Assembly: GCA_964390695.1 (NCBI GenBank)
Contig: CAYMKI010000026.1
Span: 1-27,498 of the forward strand
DNA from: CAWACC01 sp964390695
Lineage (GTDB): Bacteria; Chlamydiota; Chlamydiia; Chlamydiales; Parachlamydiaceae
DNA length: 27,498 bases
Direction of reading: 5' to 3'
Position numbers and translations under genes: made by a program. Positions 6,841 through 14,608 of this stretch are shown in pieces (positions within the stretch are counted from its first letter, which is position 1; each line of letters begins with the position of its first letter). The notes beneath the pieces are model-generated. The model saw only the letters and a program-made list of their open reading frames with translations. It searched no databases and was not told where the DNA came from.

Positions 6841-6950
6841 CCCACATTCAATCAGGCAATTGAGATAGCGCAGCTAATGTCCGAAGTCAAGGGTTATTCC
6901 CTTGACAAGGCATTAGATGCGTTAGATCAGTTGTCTGATTCAATGTTGGG
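6841..6950. repeat. 110-bp imperfect palindrome
   Basis: The left half (from CCCACATT at 6841) and the right half (ending AATGTTGGG at 6950) are inverse complements over about 50 bp, meeting at TCAAGGG-TTATT-CCCTTGA. At least four of the non-Watson-Crick positions are G·U pairs if transcribed on the plus strand. It could be a structured RNA or a mobile palindrome; it matches no RNA family I know. Confidence 0.6.
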
Positions 6951-6981
6951 TTTTAAGTATCGGCAATCTCAAGGTTTTAGT

Positions 6982-7009
6982 TTGACAAATAAATTATTGA
7001 GTATATATT
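6982..7009 (+). promoter_or_regulatory. Sigma-70-like promoter of the first barrel gene
   Basis: A consensus TTGACA (6982-6987), a 16-bp spacer and TATATT (7004-7009). Transcription would begin near 7016, giving a leader of about 70 nt before the ATG at 7085. One of the best promoter matches in the window. Confidence 0.65.
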
Positions 7010-7084
7010 CCTGTTAAATTTAGTGAGTAAAGAGCATCTGTTAGCTAGTGAAACATATTAGAGAGTATCTAAGGAGACAAAATA

Positions 7085-8164
7085 ATGGAATCGAAATTGT
7101 CTGGCTGGAGAAATATTTGCCTTGGAGTCCTCCTATGGACGGCTCCTTTGGTTCAAGGATATGCAAACTTCGATCATTACTGCACCCCTGAACTGTGCGG
7201 GGAACAGTATACGAGCTTATTTCAGATAGCTCAAGCTTCGAACCGCCACTTCCTGAGGGATCTTTACGGTCCGATGTTATTCGATCTGGCATTAGCTCCG
7301 GAGGCTTGCTGTGAACAGGATGAATGCGATGACGGCTCTTACCACGGCATGGAAGTATGGCAGTTGACTCATTATGGGCGCAGCAACCTGAAGGGCCATG
7401 ATAATGCCCGTGGTTACAAAGCCAGCAATGTCGATGTGTCACTGGGATTGCAGACGGATATTTGCGACAGTTGGAAGGCGGGAATCGCCGGTTTTTATGA
7501 ATATGACCGCGTCAATTACAATCTAGATGCCAAGGCACAAGTCAATATCGTGCGTGCGGCACTATATAGCATTTATCAAGAAGATTGTTATTATGCCTTG
7601 GCGGATGTGGTATTTGGATACTCTCATTTTGATTTTAAGCGGGAGATAGAGTCTTTGGAGGTTGATGAGGATGCCGGATCCCATCCTAAGTTATATGATG
7701 TCTCTTTCTATGCAGAAGGAGGGTTGAATTATTGCTTATGCGATGGCTTTTACCTGCAGCCGTTTCTTGGCCTCGAAGGCGGGTATTATTGGCACAACCA
7801 CTTCCATGAAAATGGGGCACCTTCTTTGAATTTGGGTATCAAGCGCCAGCAGTTGTGGGCCTGGGATTCACGCCTGGGTCTGCGTGTTTCAGCCACGCTC
7901 GACTACGATCTGGTGGTCAGTGCGGATGTGGCCTGGCTGCATTGGTATAGCCAGGATGATAACAAAGTCCATGTGCAGGGCGAAGATTTCGGCCATAGTT
8001 TCCAGCTTAGAGGTCCCAAACAATCCCGCGATGTCGTGGATGGATCGGTGTATATAGGAAAGACATTCTGTCAAAGCCTGACGGTTTTTGCCTGGGCTTT
8101 TGGGGAAAGATCAAAAAATTACTCCAATTATAGTGTGGCGATAGGTTTGAACTATAAGATGTAA
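7085..8164 (+). CDS. Autotransporter-type outer-membrane beta-barrel protein, short passenger
   Basis: 359 residues. A signal peptide is visible (residues 1-27, hydrophobic core ICLGVLLWTAPLV, likely cut after YA). A Cys-containing segment with GEQYTSLFQIA (39-49) follows, the form that usually precedes an autotransporter barrel. The rest, about 88-359, has alternating aromatic strands and Gly turns (GIAGFYEYDRVNYNL, YYALADVVFGYSHFDF, LQPFLGLEGGYYW), typical of a 12-strand beta domain. It ends in NYKM, with an aromatic residue close to the end. Cysteine pairs are frequent (Cys75, Cys76, Cys81), as in disulfide-linked chlamydial envelopes. Compared with its downstream paralogue it lacks about 165 residues of passenger. 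AAGGAG at 7071-7076 supports the start. The ligand or function is unknown. Confidence 0.75.
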   Translation: MESKLSGWRNICLGVLLWTAPLVQGYANFDHYCTPELCGEQYTSLFQIAQASNRHFLRDLYGPMLFDLALAPEACCEQDECDDGSYHGMEVWQLTHYGRSNLKGHDNARGYKASNVDVSLGLQTDICDSWKAGIAGFYEYDRVNYNLDAKAQVNIVRAALYSIYQEDCYYALADVVFGYSHFDFKREIESLEVDEDAGSHPKLYDVSFYAEGGLNYCLCDGFYLQPFLGLEGGYYWHNHFHENGAPSLNLGIKRQQLWAWDSRLGLRVSATLDYDLVVSADVAWLHWYSQDDNKVHVQGEDFGHSFQLRGPKQSRDVVDGSVYIGKTFCQSLTVFAWAFGERSKNYSNYSVAIGLNYKM

Positions 8165-8208
8165 ATATTAACACAAAATGCGAATCAGCAGTTCCCGCTT
8201 AAAAAGAT

Positions 8209-8388
8209 CGGGCGCCCCAGAATCAGGCGAAAGAAGGTAGCCCAGGGAAAGGCAGCCCCGAAGGGGCAGCGCGCCCCTGGGTAAAAGAGGATTTAGCGGG
8301 CGCCCCAGAATCAGGCGAAAGAAGGTAGCCCAGGGAAAGGCAGCCCCGAAGGGGCAGCGCGCCCCTGGGTAAAAGAGGATTTAGCGGG
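8209..8388. repeat. Perfect 88-bp tandem duplication, GC-rich and hairpin-forming
   Basis: 8209-8296 and 8297-8384 are identical over 88 bp, and the first four bases (CGGG) appear a third time at 8385-8388. Each unit holds nested inverted repeats: CCCAGGG…CCCTGGG around CCCC-GAA-GGGG. It lies between the two barrel paralogues, 44 bp after the first stop and 34 bp before the second start. It is much more GC-rich than the surrounding spacers. It may act as a terminator or attenuator, or be an intergenic repeat that duplicated recently. Confidence 0.85.
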
Positions 8389-8422
8389 AGCTGCTGAAGG
8401 CGAATATCCAAAGGAGCGAAAT

Positions 8423-9973
8423 ATGCAGAGGATGACATTTAAAATAGCAAATTCATTATTTGGAGTACTGGGCTTTTTTCTCACAGCTGAACTGCAGGGA
8501 TATACTTTATTGTCGGGGCAGGAGCTCGACCCTGGGATAGGGATTTATCATGTCAGCAGCACTTATGTGCAAGATCCGGGAGCGACCTATATAGCCTCAT
8601 TTAATGCCCAGGGCGGCAGTTCTGAGATCGTTGTGACCGGTCCCCCTGCTACCGCATTTATTGATCAAGGTATACTTCAAATACAGTTGAACAATGCGGA
8701 TTATACCCTGAACCAGCCTTATACCATTCTAGAGGCAGATGGCGGGTTGAGCGGCGAATTCGGCAGTATTTTCAGTAATTTCAATTCTGCGCTTGTAGCT
8801 TCCCCCAGTTATCGTGATACTCTGATATTTTTAACCTTGGCCACAGATTTTGAACAGGCTGCCCGATCGAACAATCAAAGGCAGGTGGGCCGGGTGTTGG
8901 ATGATAATCAAAATGCGCAGGGGGATTTTTTAAGGGTTATTCAGAATGCATTAGAGGTGTCGGAAGAACAGCTGCCTTGCGCCTTGGATGAGCTCAGCGG
9001 GCAGCAATACACTAGCGTATTCCAGATAGCCCGGCTGTCAACTAATCGATTCTTAAGGGACCTATTCGATCCGCTTTTGTTTGGAATTGATGGGGCGTGC
9101 GAGGAAGGTTGTACAGACAGTGGATGCGCCATGGCGGATTGCTGCGAGGATGGCGATCTCGAGATGTGGGGCACGGCACATTATGGCAGGGCTTTTTTAG
9201 ATGGCGATTGCGAAGGAAGGGGCTATAAGTCCTATTCTCTGGATGCGCTTCTAGCCTTGCAAAAGCCTTTGAGCGATTGCTTTAAAGTGGGCTTAGCCGC
9301 TTTTTATGAGCATACGGAAGTGGATTACAATTTGAACGGGGATGCGAATGTCAATTCCATACAAGCGGCGCTTTATGGCATCTATCAAAACGATTGCTAT
9401 TACGCTTTGGCCGATTTGACCTGGGGGTTCCAGCATTTTAATTTCAGGCGCAAAATCGAATTCAATATGATCGACCGTATAGCCAGGGGTAAACCTAAAG
9501 TTTACGATGCCGCCCTCTATGGCGAGTGGGGATATAATTTCTATCTGGCAAATTGTTTAAATATACAGCCTTTTTTCGGTGTTGAGGGTGGAACATTTTG
9601 GTTTTCCTCTTTTCATGAAAAGGACGCCAGGTCTGTGAATTTGAGCGTAAAGGATAAAAGATATTGGCTGTGCGATACGCGTTTAGGAGTCAGAGTGAAT
9701 GCCTTGTTGCCTTGTGAAATGTTGCTTAGCTTGAATGTCGCCTGGGACCATGCCTTTTGCGAGGAAAGCACCAAGTTGAACTGCCATTTTGAAGGGGTAG
9801 GTCAAGAATTCCAAGTCCATGGAGCCAAGCCCAAGTCCAATGCTGTGGAAGGCTCTTTGTACTTTAGCAAGAAAGTGTTCAGCGATACCACTGTTTTTGC
9901 CGAAGCCGCTGGTCAAGCATCCAGCAATAGTTTAAATTATTCATTCGTGCTGGGGATAGATTTTTCTATCTAG
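8423..9973 (+). CDS. Autotransporter-type outer-membrane protein with short passenger
   Basis: 516 residues. Signal peptide 1-26 (hydrophobic NSLFGVLGFFLTA). Residues 27-140 are a small beta-rich passenger; YTLNQPYTILEADGGLSGEFG (94-114) is the strand-plus-loop usually found where autotransporter passengers meet the barrel linker. A helical linker follows, then LDELSGQQYTSVFQIARL (188-205) and the barrel (about 245-516) with the same strand pattern as the upstream gene (AAFYEHTEVDYNLNGDANVN, YYALADLTWGFQHFNF). A Cys cluster (Cys226, 230, 235, 240, 241) marks the barrel entry. The C-terminus is DFSI. AAGGAG at 8411-8416 sets the start. The two genes are clear paralogues from a tandem duplication. 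Probably a surface protein comparable to, but much shorter than, chlamydial Pmp proteins. Confidence 0.78.
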   Translation: MQRMTFKIANSLFGVLGFFLTAELQGYTLLSGQELDPGIGIYHVSSTYVQDPGATYIASFNAQGGSSEIVVTGPPATAFIDQGILQIQLNNADYTLNQPYTILEADGGLSGEFGSIFSNFNSALVASPSYRDTLIFLTLATDFEQAARSNNQRQVGRVLDDNQNAQGDFLRVIQNALEVSEEQLPCALDELSGQQYTSVFQIARLSTNRFLRDLFDPLLFGIDGACEEGCTDSGCAMADCCEDGDLEMWGTAHYGRAFLDGDCEGRGYKSYSLDALLALQKPLSDCFKVGLAAFYEHTEVDYNLNGDANVNSIQAALYGIYQNDCYYALADLTWGFQHFNFRRKIEFNMIDRIARGKPKVYDAALYGEWGYNFYLANCLNIQPFFGVEGGTFWFSSFHEKDARSVNLSVKDKRYWLCDTRLGVRVNALLPCEMLLSLNVAWDHAFCEESTKLNCHFEGVGQEFQVHGAKPKSNAVEGSLYFSKKVFSDTTVFAEAAGQASSNSLNYSFVLGIDFSI

Positions 9974-9984
9974 ACATTCTATTT

Positions 9985-9998
9985 AGGAGGTCGTTGTG
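9985..9998 (+). promoter_or_regulatory. Shine-Dalgarno fixing a GTG start for putA
   Basis: A full AGGAGG (9985-9990) stands five bases before GTG (9996-9998). There is no in-frame ATG nearby, so GTG is the start. The site lies 11 bp after the stop of the upstream barrel gene, which supports a shared transcript. Confidence 0.8.
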
Positions 9999-12900
9999 GC
10001 AGAGATAAAGCCTGCGCAGAAAATTCAGGAGCTGTTAGCTCATGTCAAAGGCAAAAAAATGACCTCGGAAGAGCGTGGCCGGGCGGCCATAGACTTAGCC
10101 GCCGGCTTGATGCAGGAAGCCTGGGAGCAGACTACGCATGCGGAAAAAAAGAGAATGGCCCAGCTGGCGGGTATGATCCACGACCCCAAAGGCAAGCCTT
10201 TTATGGTAAGCTTGACAGATCAAGGTTTTAGAAGTCGCGATCCTGCACGCATAGCCGACCAAGAGATCTATTTGCTCAATAAATTTGGGATACCGCGGTT
10301 TCTTTCGATCAGCCAAAGGCTGCAGTTTTGGTTTTTTAAAATGGCAGGCAAAAAACTGCCAGCTTTCTTCGTGCCGTTAGTCAAAAAACGCATCCAACAT
10401 GAAGCTTCCAGGATGATTGTGTCAGCGGAATCGAAGCCCTTGGCTGCCTATTTGTCGGCAAAAGCAAAGGAGGGCGTGAAGGTTAATTTGAATCATCTGG
10501 GAGAGGCTATCTTGGGAGAACAGGAAGCCGGACGCCGGTTAAAGGTTTACCTCGATGCATTAGCTGATCCTATGGTGGAACAGGTTTCGGTGAAGATCTC
10601 CACACTCTACAGTCAGATACACCTGATCGCCAAGCATCAAACCCTGCAAATTTTATCGGAACGCTTAAAGCAGCTTTATCGGGCGGCTAGGCAAAACAAG
10701 TATCTACGAGCAGATGGCACATCAGGGGATAAATTTGTCACTTTGGATATGGAAGAGTATCGCGATCTCCACTTGACAGTAACTTTGTTCAAAGCTGTAC
10801 TAGACGATCCAGAGTTTTTCGAATATTCCGCTGGCATAGCCTTGCAAAGTTATTTGCCGGATTCATTCGCTTTGCAGAAAGAGCTCACGGAATGGGCGAT
10901 GATCAGGGTGTCCAAGGGCGGGGCTCCGATAAAAATTCGTCTGGTCAAAGGCGCCAATCTTGGTATGGAGCAGGTGGAGGCTTCTCACAAGAATTGGCCG
11001 CAGGCACCTTATGAGAATAAAATTGAGGCGGATGCTAACTTCAAACACATGCTGGTGTATGCCTGCCAGCTCGATAGAGCCAAAGCCGTGCGAGTGGGTA
11101 TCGGCAGCCATAACGTGTTCGATATAGCCTTCGCCCTACTTCTACGAGCTGAAAGGAGCTTGGAGTCTTATGTGGGCTTTGAGATGCTGGAAGGTATGGC
11201 GTCGGCTTTGCAAAGGACTGTGCAAAAATATGCACAAGATATGCTGTTATATTCCCCAGTGGCTTCGCCTCGGGAATTTCAATGCGCAGTGGCTTATCTC
11301 ATCCGCCGTTTGGATGAGAATACCTCGACCGACAATTTTCTCCGCAGGGCTTTTCATCTCCATCCTGGTAGTCAAGAGTGGCAGCAGCAAGCCAACCTGT
11401 TTTTAAAATCTTTAGAGAACATAGATTCTGTACCTAGCACTTCTCGCCGCACCCAGAATAGGTTGTCGTATATATGGCAGTCAAAAGAGTGCGCCTCTTT
11501 TGAAAATGAACCCGATACGGATTGGTCTATAGAGATCCATGGCGAATGGGCGAAAAATATTCATAAAGAATGGTCGCAGAAAGTCATTAATACCTTGCCA
11601 TTAGTCGTGGATGGACAAGAAGTCTTGCAAGGCAAGGAAGAGGTTGGCGAAGACCCTTCTTTTCCAGGTATAGTCCGCTATCAATACACAGCTGGAACGC
11701 CTGTGTTGCTTGATCGTCTTTTGGAATGTGCCAAGAATGCCGCTGAAGAATGGAAGACAGTGCCTATAGCTGAAAAGTCGGCAGATTTTGCAGATTTGGC
11801 GAATGTCTTGCGTATGCATCGGGCAGATCTAATTGGTGCGATGGCTGTAGATGGTGGTAAGTCTATCCAGGAAGCGGACAGCGAAGTCTCGGAAGCTATT
11901 GATTTTGCCGAATATTACCGCAGAAATATGGAAGAAGTCCATTGCATGCAGGATGTGCGCTGGCGCTCTAAAGGCGTGGCTCTGATTGCGCCCCCCTGGA
12001 ATTTCCCTTGCTCTATTCCTGCCGGAAGCCTCATCGCAGCGTTGGCCTCGGGTTGCAGCGTGATCTTTAAGCCAGCTCCGGAAACGGTATTATGCGGATG
12101 GATTCTTGCCAAGTGTTTTTGGGAGGCAGGCTTTAATAAAAAGGTGTTTCAATTTTTTCCCTGTGCAGATGAGCCTGTAGGGACAAGCTTGATCCGAGAT
12201 CCTAGAATAGCCGCTGTGTTGCTGACCGGATCTACCGAGACGGCAAAAGCATTTCTTCAGAAAAGACCCGGGCTGGATCTGTTTGCGGAAACGGGAGGGA
12301 AGAATACCCTAATCATCAGCCGGATGTCCGATAGGGATCAGGCGATTAAAGATCTGATAGTTTCTGCATTCGGCCATTCCGGTCAAAAATGCAGCGCCTG
12401 CAGCCTGGCAATATGCGAAGCAGAGGTTTATGATGACCCTGCCTTTTTGCAAAGCCTTAAAGATGCGGCACAGAGTTTAGTTGTCGGCAGCCAATGGAAC
12501 CTCTCGGCAAAAATCACCCCTTTGATTCGCAGTCCAAATCCTACCCTAATGCGCGCTTTGACCGAATTGGAACCCGGAGAAGAGTGGCTGCTTGAGCCCA
12601 AGAGGGACGTTAAAAATCCTCAACTGTGGAGTCCGGGGATCAAGCTGGGAGTTAAGCCCGGCAGTTTCACTTATATGAACGAACTGTTTGGACCCGTGTT
12701 GGGTGTGATGCGTGCAGAGAACCTTCAGCAGGCTATAAACTATGCCAACGGCACACCATTTGGACTGACGGCCGGCCTGCATTCGCTGGACGAACGCGAA
12801 CATGAGGAGTGGTTGAAAGGCATTGAGGCAGGTAATCTATATATCAACCGCACGCTTACAGGGGCTATCGTGCAGAGACAGCCCTTTGGGGGCACTAAAC

Positions 12901-13679
12901 AGAGCAGCTTTGGTCGAGGAGCTAAAATTGGAGGTCCTAACTATCTCATGCAGTTGATGGATGCCGAGCAAATAAGGTTGCCTACCTTAGAGGACAATAT
13001 TCCTGCCGCTGTGCATGCTCTGCATGCTGAAGTTGAAAAGCAGGGTTTTTCCGTCAAGCAGCTAGCCTTGTGGAAGGCCAGCATTCAAAATTATGCGTTT
13101 TTTTGGAATCAGTATTTCCAAAAAAATCATGATCCAGCCTTAGTTTTAGGACAGGACAATTTTTTATGTTATGTCCCTCACCGGCAGATGACGTTAAGGG
13201 TTCAGGCGCAGGATGAGATGATCGATGTGTATCGTGTGATTGCAGCCGCCTTGACTTGCGGCATGAACCTTGAGATAAGCGGGGATTTCGAGATAATAAA
13301 GGGCTGGGACAAAGCTTCTTGGGTTAGTCCATCCCTCCGTATTATTTCCGAGACGGAAGGACAGTGGATTCAACGCCTGAAACAAGGCCGGATCTCTCGC
13401 TTGAGGTTGTTGCAAAAGCCTTCTGAAGATGTTCTTTCAGCAGCGGCGGCCTCTTTTTGTCATAAACATATAGCGCCCGTGCTGGCAAACGGCCGGGTGG
13501 AATTGCTGCATTATTTAAGGGAAGTCAGTATCAGCGTCGATTACCATCGCTACGGCAACCTCGGAAGCCGGGAACAGGACAAAAGGCATCCATTGATGTC
13601 TCCTGAGAGGTTTCTAGGACAAAATTCTGCTGAAACCTGTCTGCATCCCGTATGCTGCTCAGCTGCGAGAAGTTCTTGA
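9996..13679 (+). CDS. putA: Bifunctional proline dehydrogenase / P5C dehydrogenase
   Basis: 1227 residues. Oxidises proline to glutamate: an FAD proline dehydrogenase passes its product to an NAD-dependent glutamate-semialdehyde dehydrogenase. Residues ~1-130 are a helical arm; no ribbon-helix-helix domain, so it should not repress its own gene as E. coli PutA does. The PRODH barrel covers ~140-460 (RLVKGANLGMEQ at 315-326, GIGSHNVFDIA at 368-378). The ALDH domain covers ~535-995: APPWNFPCSIPAG (665-677), Glu765 in AETGGKN, catalytic Cys799 in GQKCSA, and PFGGTKQSSFG (963-973). Residues ~1000-1210 form the inactive ALDH-like C-terminal domain of long PutA proteins (RVELLHYLREVSISVDYHRYGNLG region). 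The last ~25 residues are atypical. It follows a barrel gene by 22 bp. In an intracellular bacterium it would feed host proline into respiration. Confidence 0.95.
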   Translation: MAEIKPAQKIQELLAHVKGKKMTSEERGRAAIDLAAGLMQEAWEQTTHAEKKRMAQLAGMIHDPKGKPFMVSLTDQGFRSRDPARIADQEIYLLNKFGIPRFLSISQRLQFWFFKMAGKKLPAFFVPLVKKRIQHEASRMIVSAESKPLAAYLSAKAKEGVKVNLNHLGEAILGEQEAGRRLKVYLDALADPMVEQVSVKISTLYSQIHLIAKHQTLQILSERLKQLYRAARQNKYLRADGTSGDKFVTLDMEEYRDLHLTVTLFKAVLDDPEFFEYSAGIALQSYLPDSFALQKELTEWAMIRVSKGGAPIKIRLVKGANLGMEQVEASHKNWPQAPYENKIEADANFKHMLVYACQLDRAKAVRVGIGSHNVFDIAFALLLRAERSLESYVGFEMLEGMASALQRTVQKYAQDMLLYSPVASPREFQCAVAYLIRRLDENTSTDNFLRRAFHLHPGSQEWQQQANLFLKSLENIDSVPSTSRRTQNRLSYIWQSKECASFENEPDTDWSIEIHGEWAKNIHKEWSQKVINTLPLVVDGQEVLQGKEEVGEDPSFPGIVRYQYTAGTPVLLDRLLECAKNAAEEWKTVPIAEKSADFADLANVLRMHRADLIGAMAVDGGKSIQEADSEVSEAIDFAEYYRRNMEEVHCMQDVRWRSKGVALIAPPWNFPCSIPAGSLIAALASGCSVIFKPAPETVLCGWILAKCFWEAGFNKKVFQFFPCADEPVGTSLIRDPRIAAVLLTGSTETAKAFLQKRPGLDLFAETGGKNTLIISRMSDRDQAIKDLIVSAFGHSGQKCSACSLAICEAEVYDDPAFLQSLKDAAQSLVVGSQWNLSAKITPLIRSPNPTLMRALTELEPGEEWLLEPKRDVKNPQLWSPGIKLGVKPGSFTYMNELFGPVLGVMRAENLQQAINYANGTPFGLTAGLHSLDEREHEEWLKGIEAGNLYINRTLTGAIVQRQPFGGTKQSSFGRGAKIGGPNYLMQLMDAEQIRLPTLEDNIPAAVHALHAEVEKQGFSVKQLALWKASIQNYAFFWNQYFQKNHDPALVLGQDNFLCYVPHRQMTLRVQAQDEMIDVYRVIAAALTCGMNLEISGDFEIIKGWDKASWVSPSLRIISETEGQWIQRLKQGRISRLRLLQKPSEDVLSAAAASFCHKHIAPVLANGRVELLHYLREVSISVDYHRYGNLGSREQDKRHPLMSPERFLGQNSAETCLHPVCCSAARSS

Positions 13680-13704
13680 ATCTTAATGGTAAAAAAATTA
13701 TATT
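13676..13704 (+). promoter_or_regulatory. Candidate promoter of the glycosyltransferase gene
   Basis: TTGAAT (13676-13681), a 17-bp spacer and TATATT (13699-13704). The -35 overlaps the putA stop codon. The leader would be about 50 nt to the ATG at 13761, where no clear Shine-Dalgarno is seen. Confidence 0.5.
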
Positions 13705-13760
13705 ATCCAAACACCTGCGAAAAAGGTTATTGAAAAACATATTAAATCCCATCTATTCTT

Positions 13761-14570
13761 ATGAACATTGTGCAGTTAGTTGCATTGATAATGACAGGCT
13801 GTTTGTTCGCATCTCCCGGTGTGTATGCTGATAAGGTAGCCCTCTTGTTTTTGACCATTCAAGATCTTCATCAAACAGAGTTATGGAAAGAGCAATTAGC
13901 GCTCAATAAAGATAAGTTTTCTATATATATTCACTCCAAAGAGCCCCTGCAAGATGCCTTCTTTAAAAAATATCGCATCAAACATATTGTGCCTACATCA
14001 TGGGCTATCCATCTTGAGGCCTGGCAAAAACTGGTCAAAGCCGCCTTAAAAGACCGCAAAAACAAAAAATTCGTATTTCTTTCCGAGTCCTGCGTGCCCA
14101 TTAAGCCCTTGAATGAGATATATGCAGTCCTCATGCAAGATAATAATACCTATATGCGTTATGGAAGACCATGGTGGCCATCGGATCACAACCGCGAAGT
14201 TGTTGAACTGCCCGTGGAGCATCGCTGGGGGAATCATGAATGGGTCATCTTGAATCGGGAACATGCCGAGTTGGTAGGAACAGATCGAACTGTCATTAAA
14301 TATGTTTCCAGACATGGCTCGGATGCCGAATCCTATCCCTCATCATTGTTTAGCGTGTGCGGATGTTTAGAGGATCCTAACATAGTCAATGCCATTACTA
14401 CATATGTAGATTGGGAGCATAATGACGGGCCTCATCCACATACCTTTAAAGATGCAGGTCCATTAGACATGGAATTGCTGCAAAAAGCCAAAGAACAAAA
14501 CGCTTTTTTTGTTAGAAAGGTAGCATCCTCCTTTCCGTCTGAAATCCTAAAACAGTATATGCAGCATTAA
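13761..14570 (+). CDS. Exported GT14 (core-2/I-branching, DUF266-like) glycosyltransferase
   Basis: 269 residues. An N-terminal export signal (1-23, core IVQLVALIMTGCLFA) ends in VYA|D; MTGC at 11-14 could alternatively be a weak lipobox. The mature part follows the order of the plant DUF266/BC10 branch of GT14: KVALLFLTI, a Tyr-Ile-His strand (FSIYIHSK, 53-60), NKKFVFLSESCVPIKPLNEIY (101-121, the SESC-P motif), HRWGNHEWVILNREHAELV (154-172), CLEDPNIVNAITTYVDWE (202-219) and GPHPHTF (223-229). GT14 enzymes transfer sugars from nucleotide sugars, and normally act in the Golgi. Here the enzyme would act in the periplasm or after secretion, where nucleotide sugar is not expected unless it reaches the host. 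It is a single gene between convergent putA and mfd. Activity and substrate are unknown; the family call rests on motif order. Confidence 0.75.
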   Translation: MNIVQLVALIMTGCLFASPGVYADKVALLFLTIQDLHQTELWKEQLALNKDKFSIYIHSKEPLQDAFFKKYRIKHIVPTSWAIHLEAWQKLVKAALKDRKNKKFVFLSESCVPIKPLNEIYAVLMQDNNTYMRYGRPWWPSDHNREVVELPVEHRWGNHEWVILNREHAELVGTDRTVIKYVSRHGSDAESYPSSLFSVCGCLEDPNIVNAITTYVDWEHNDGPHPHTFKDAGPLDMELLQKAKEQNAFFVRKVASSFPSEILKQYMQH

Positions 14571-14574
14571 GAAC

Positions 14575-14607
14575 TCACCCTTTTAGTTATAAGCACAAAA
14601 TGGGTGA
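14575..14607. terminator. Candidate bidirectional terminator between convergent genes
   Basis: TCACCC (14575-14580) pairs with GGGTGA (14602-14607), and the adjoining TTTT/AAAA can extend the stem past a one-base bulge. It lies in the 38-bp gap between the glycosyltransferase and mfd stops. T tracts are weak. Confidence 0.4.
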
Positions 14608-14608
14608 T

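Larger units (their letters stand above)
6530..7084. other. Gene-poor spacer rich in palindromes
   Basis: 555 bp between divergent sodA and the first barrel gene. It holds a 163-bp palindromic element (6594-6756), a 110-bp palindrome (6841-6950), a small GCAAGT/ACTTGC inverse pair between them, and a promoter (6982-7009). A 46-codon frame (6877-7017) overlaps the second palindrome but has no ribosome site. No RNA gene was recognised. Confidence 0.6.

Noticed and set aside
6877..7017. 46-codon plus-strand frame (starts MSEVKGYSLDKALD)
   Set aside because: Protein-like, but without a Shine-Dalgarno and overlapping both the palindrome and the promoter; more likely a gene remnant or chance. Kept under the palindrome finding.
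8209..8388. CRISPR array
   Set aside because: Only two adjacent identical 88-bp copies with no spacers and no cas genes.
8223..8438. Minus-strand frame with a duplicated peptide
   Set aside because: It arises from the 88-bp tandem repeat; the protein repeat merely mirrors the DNA repeat.
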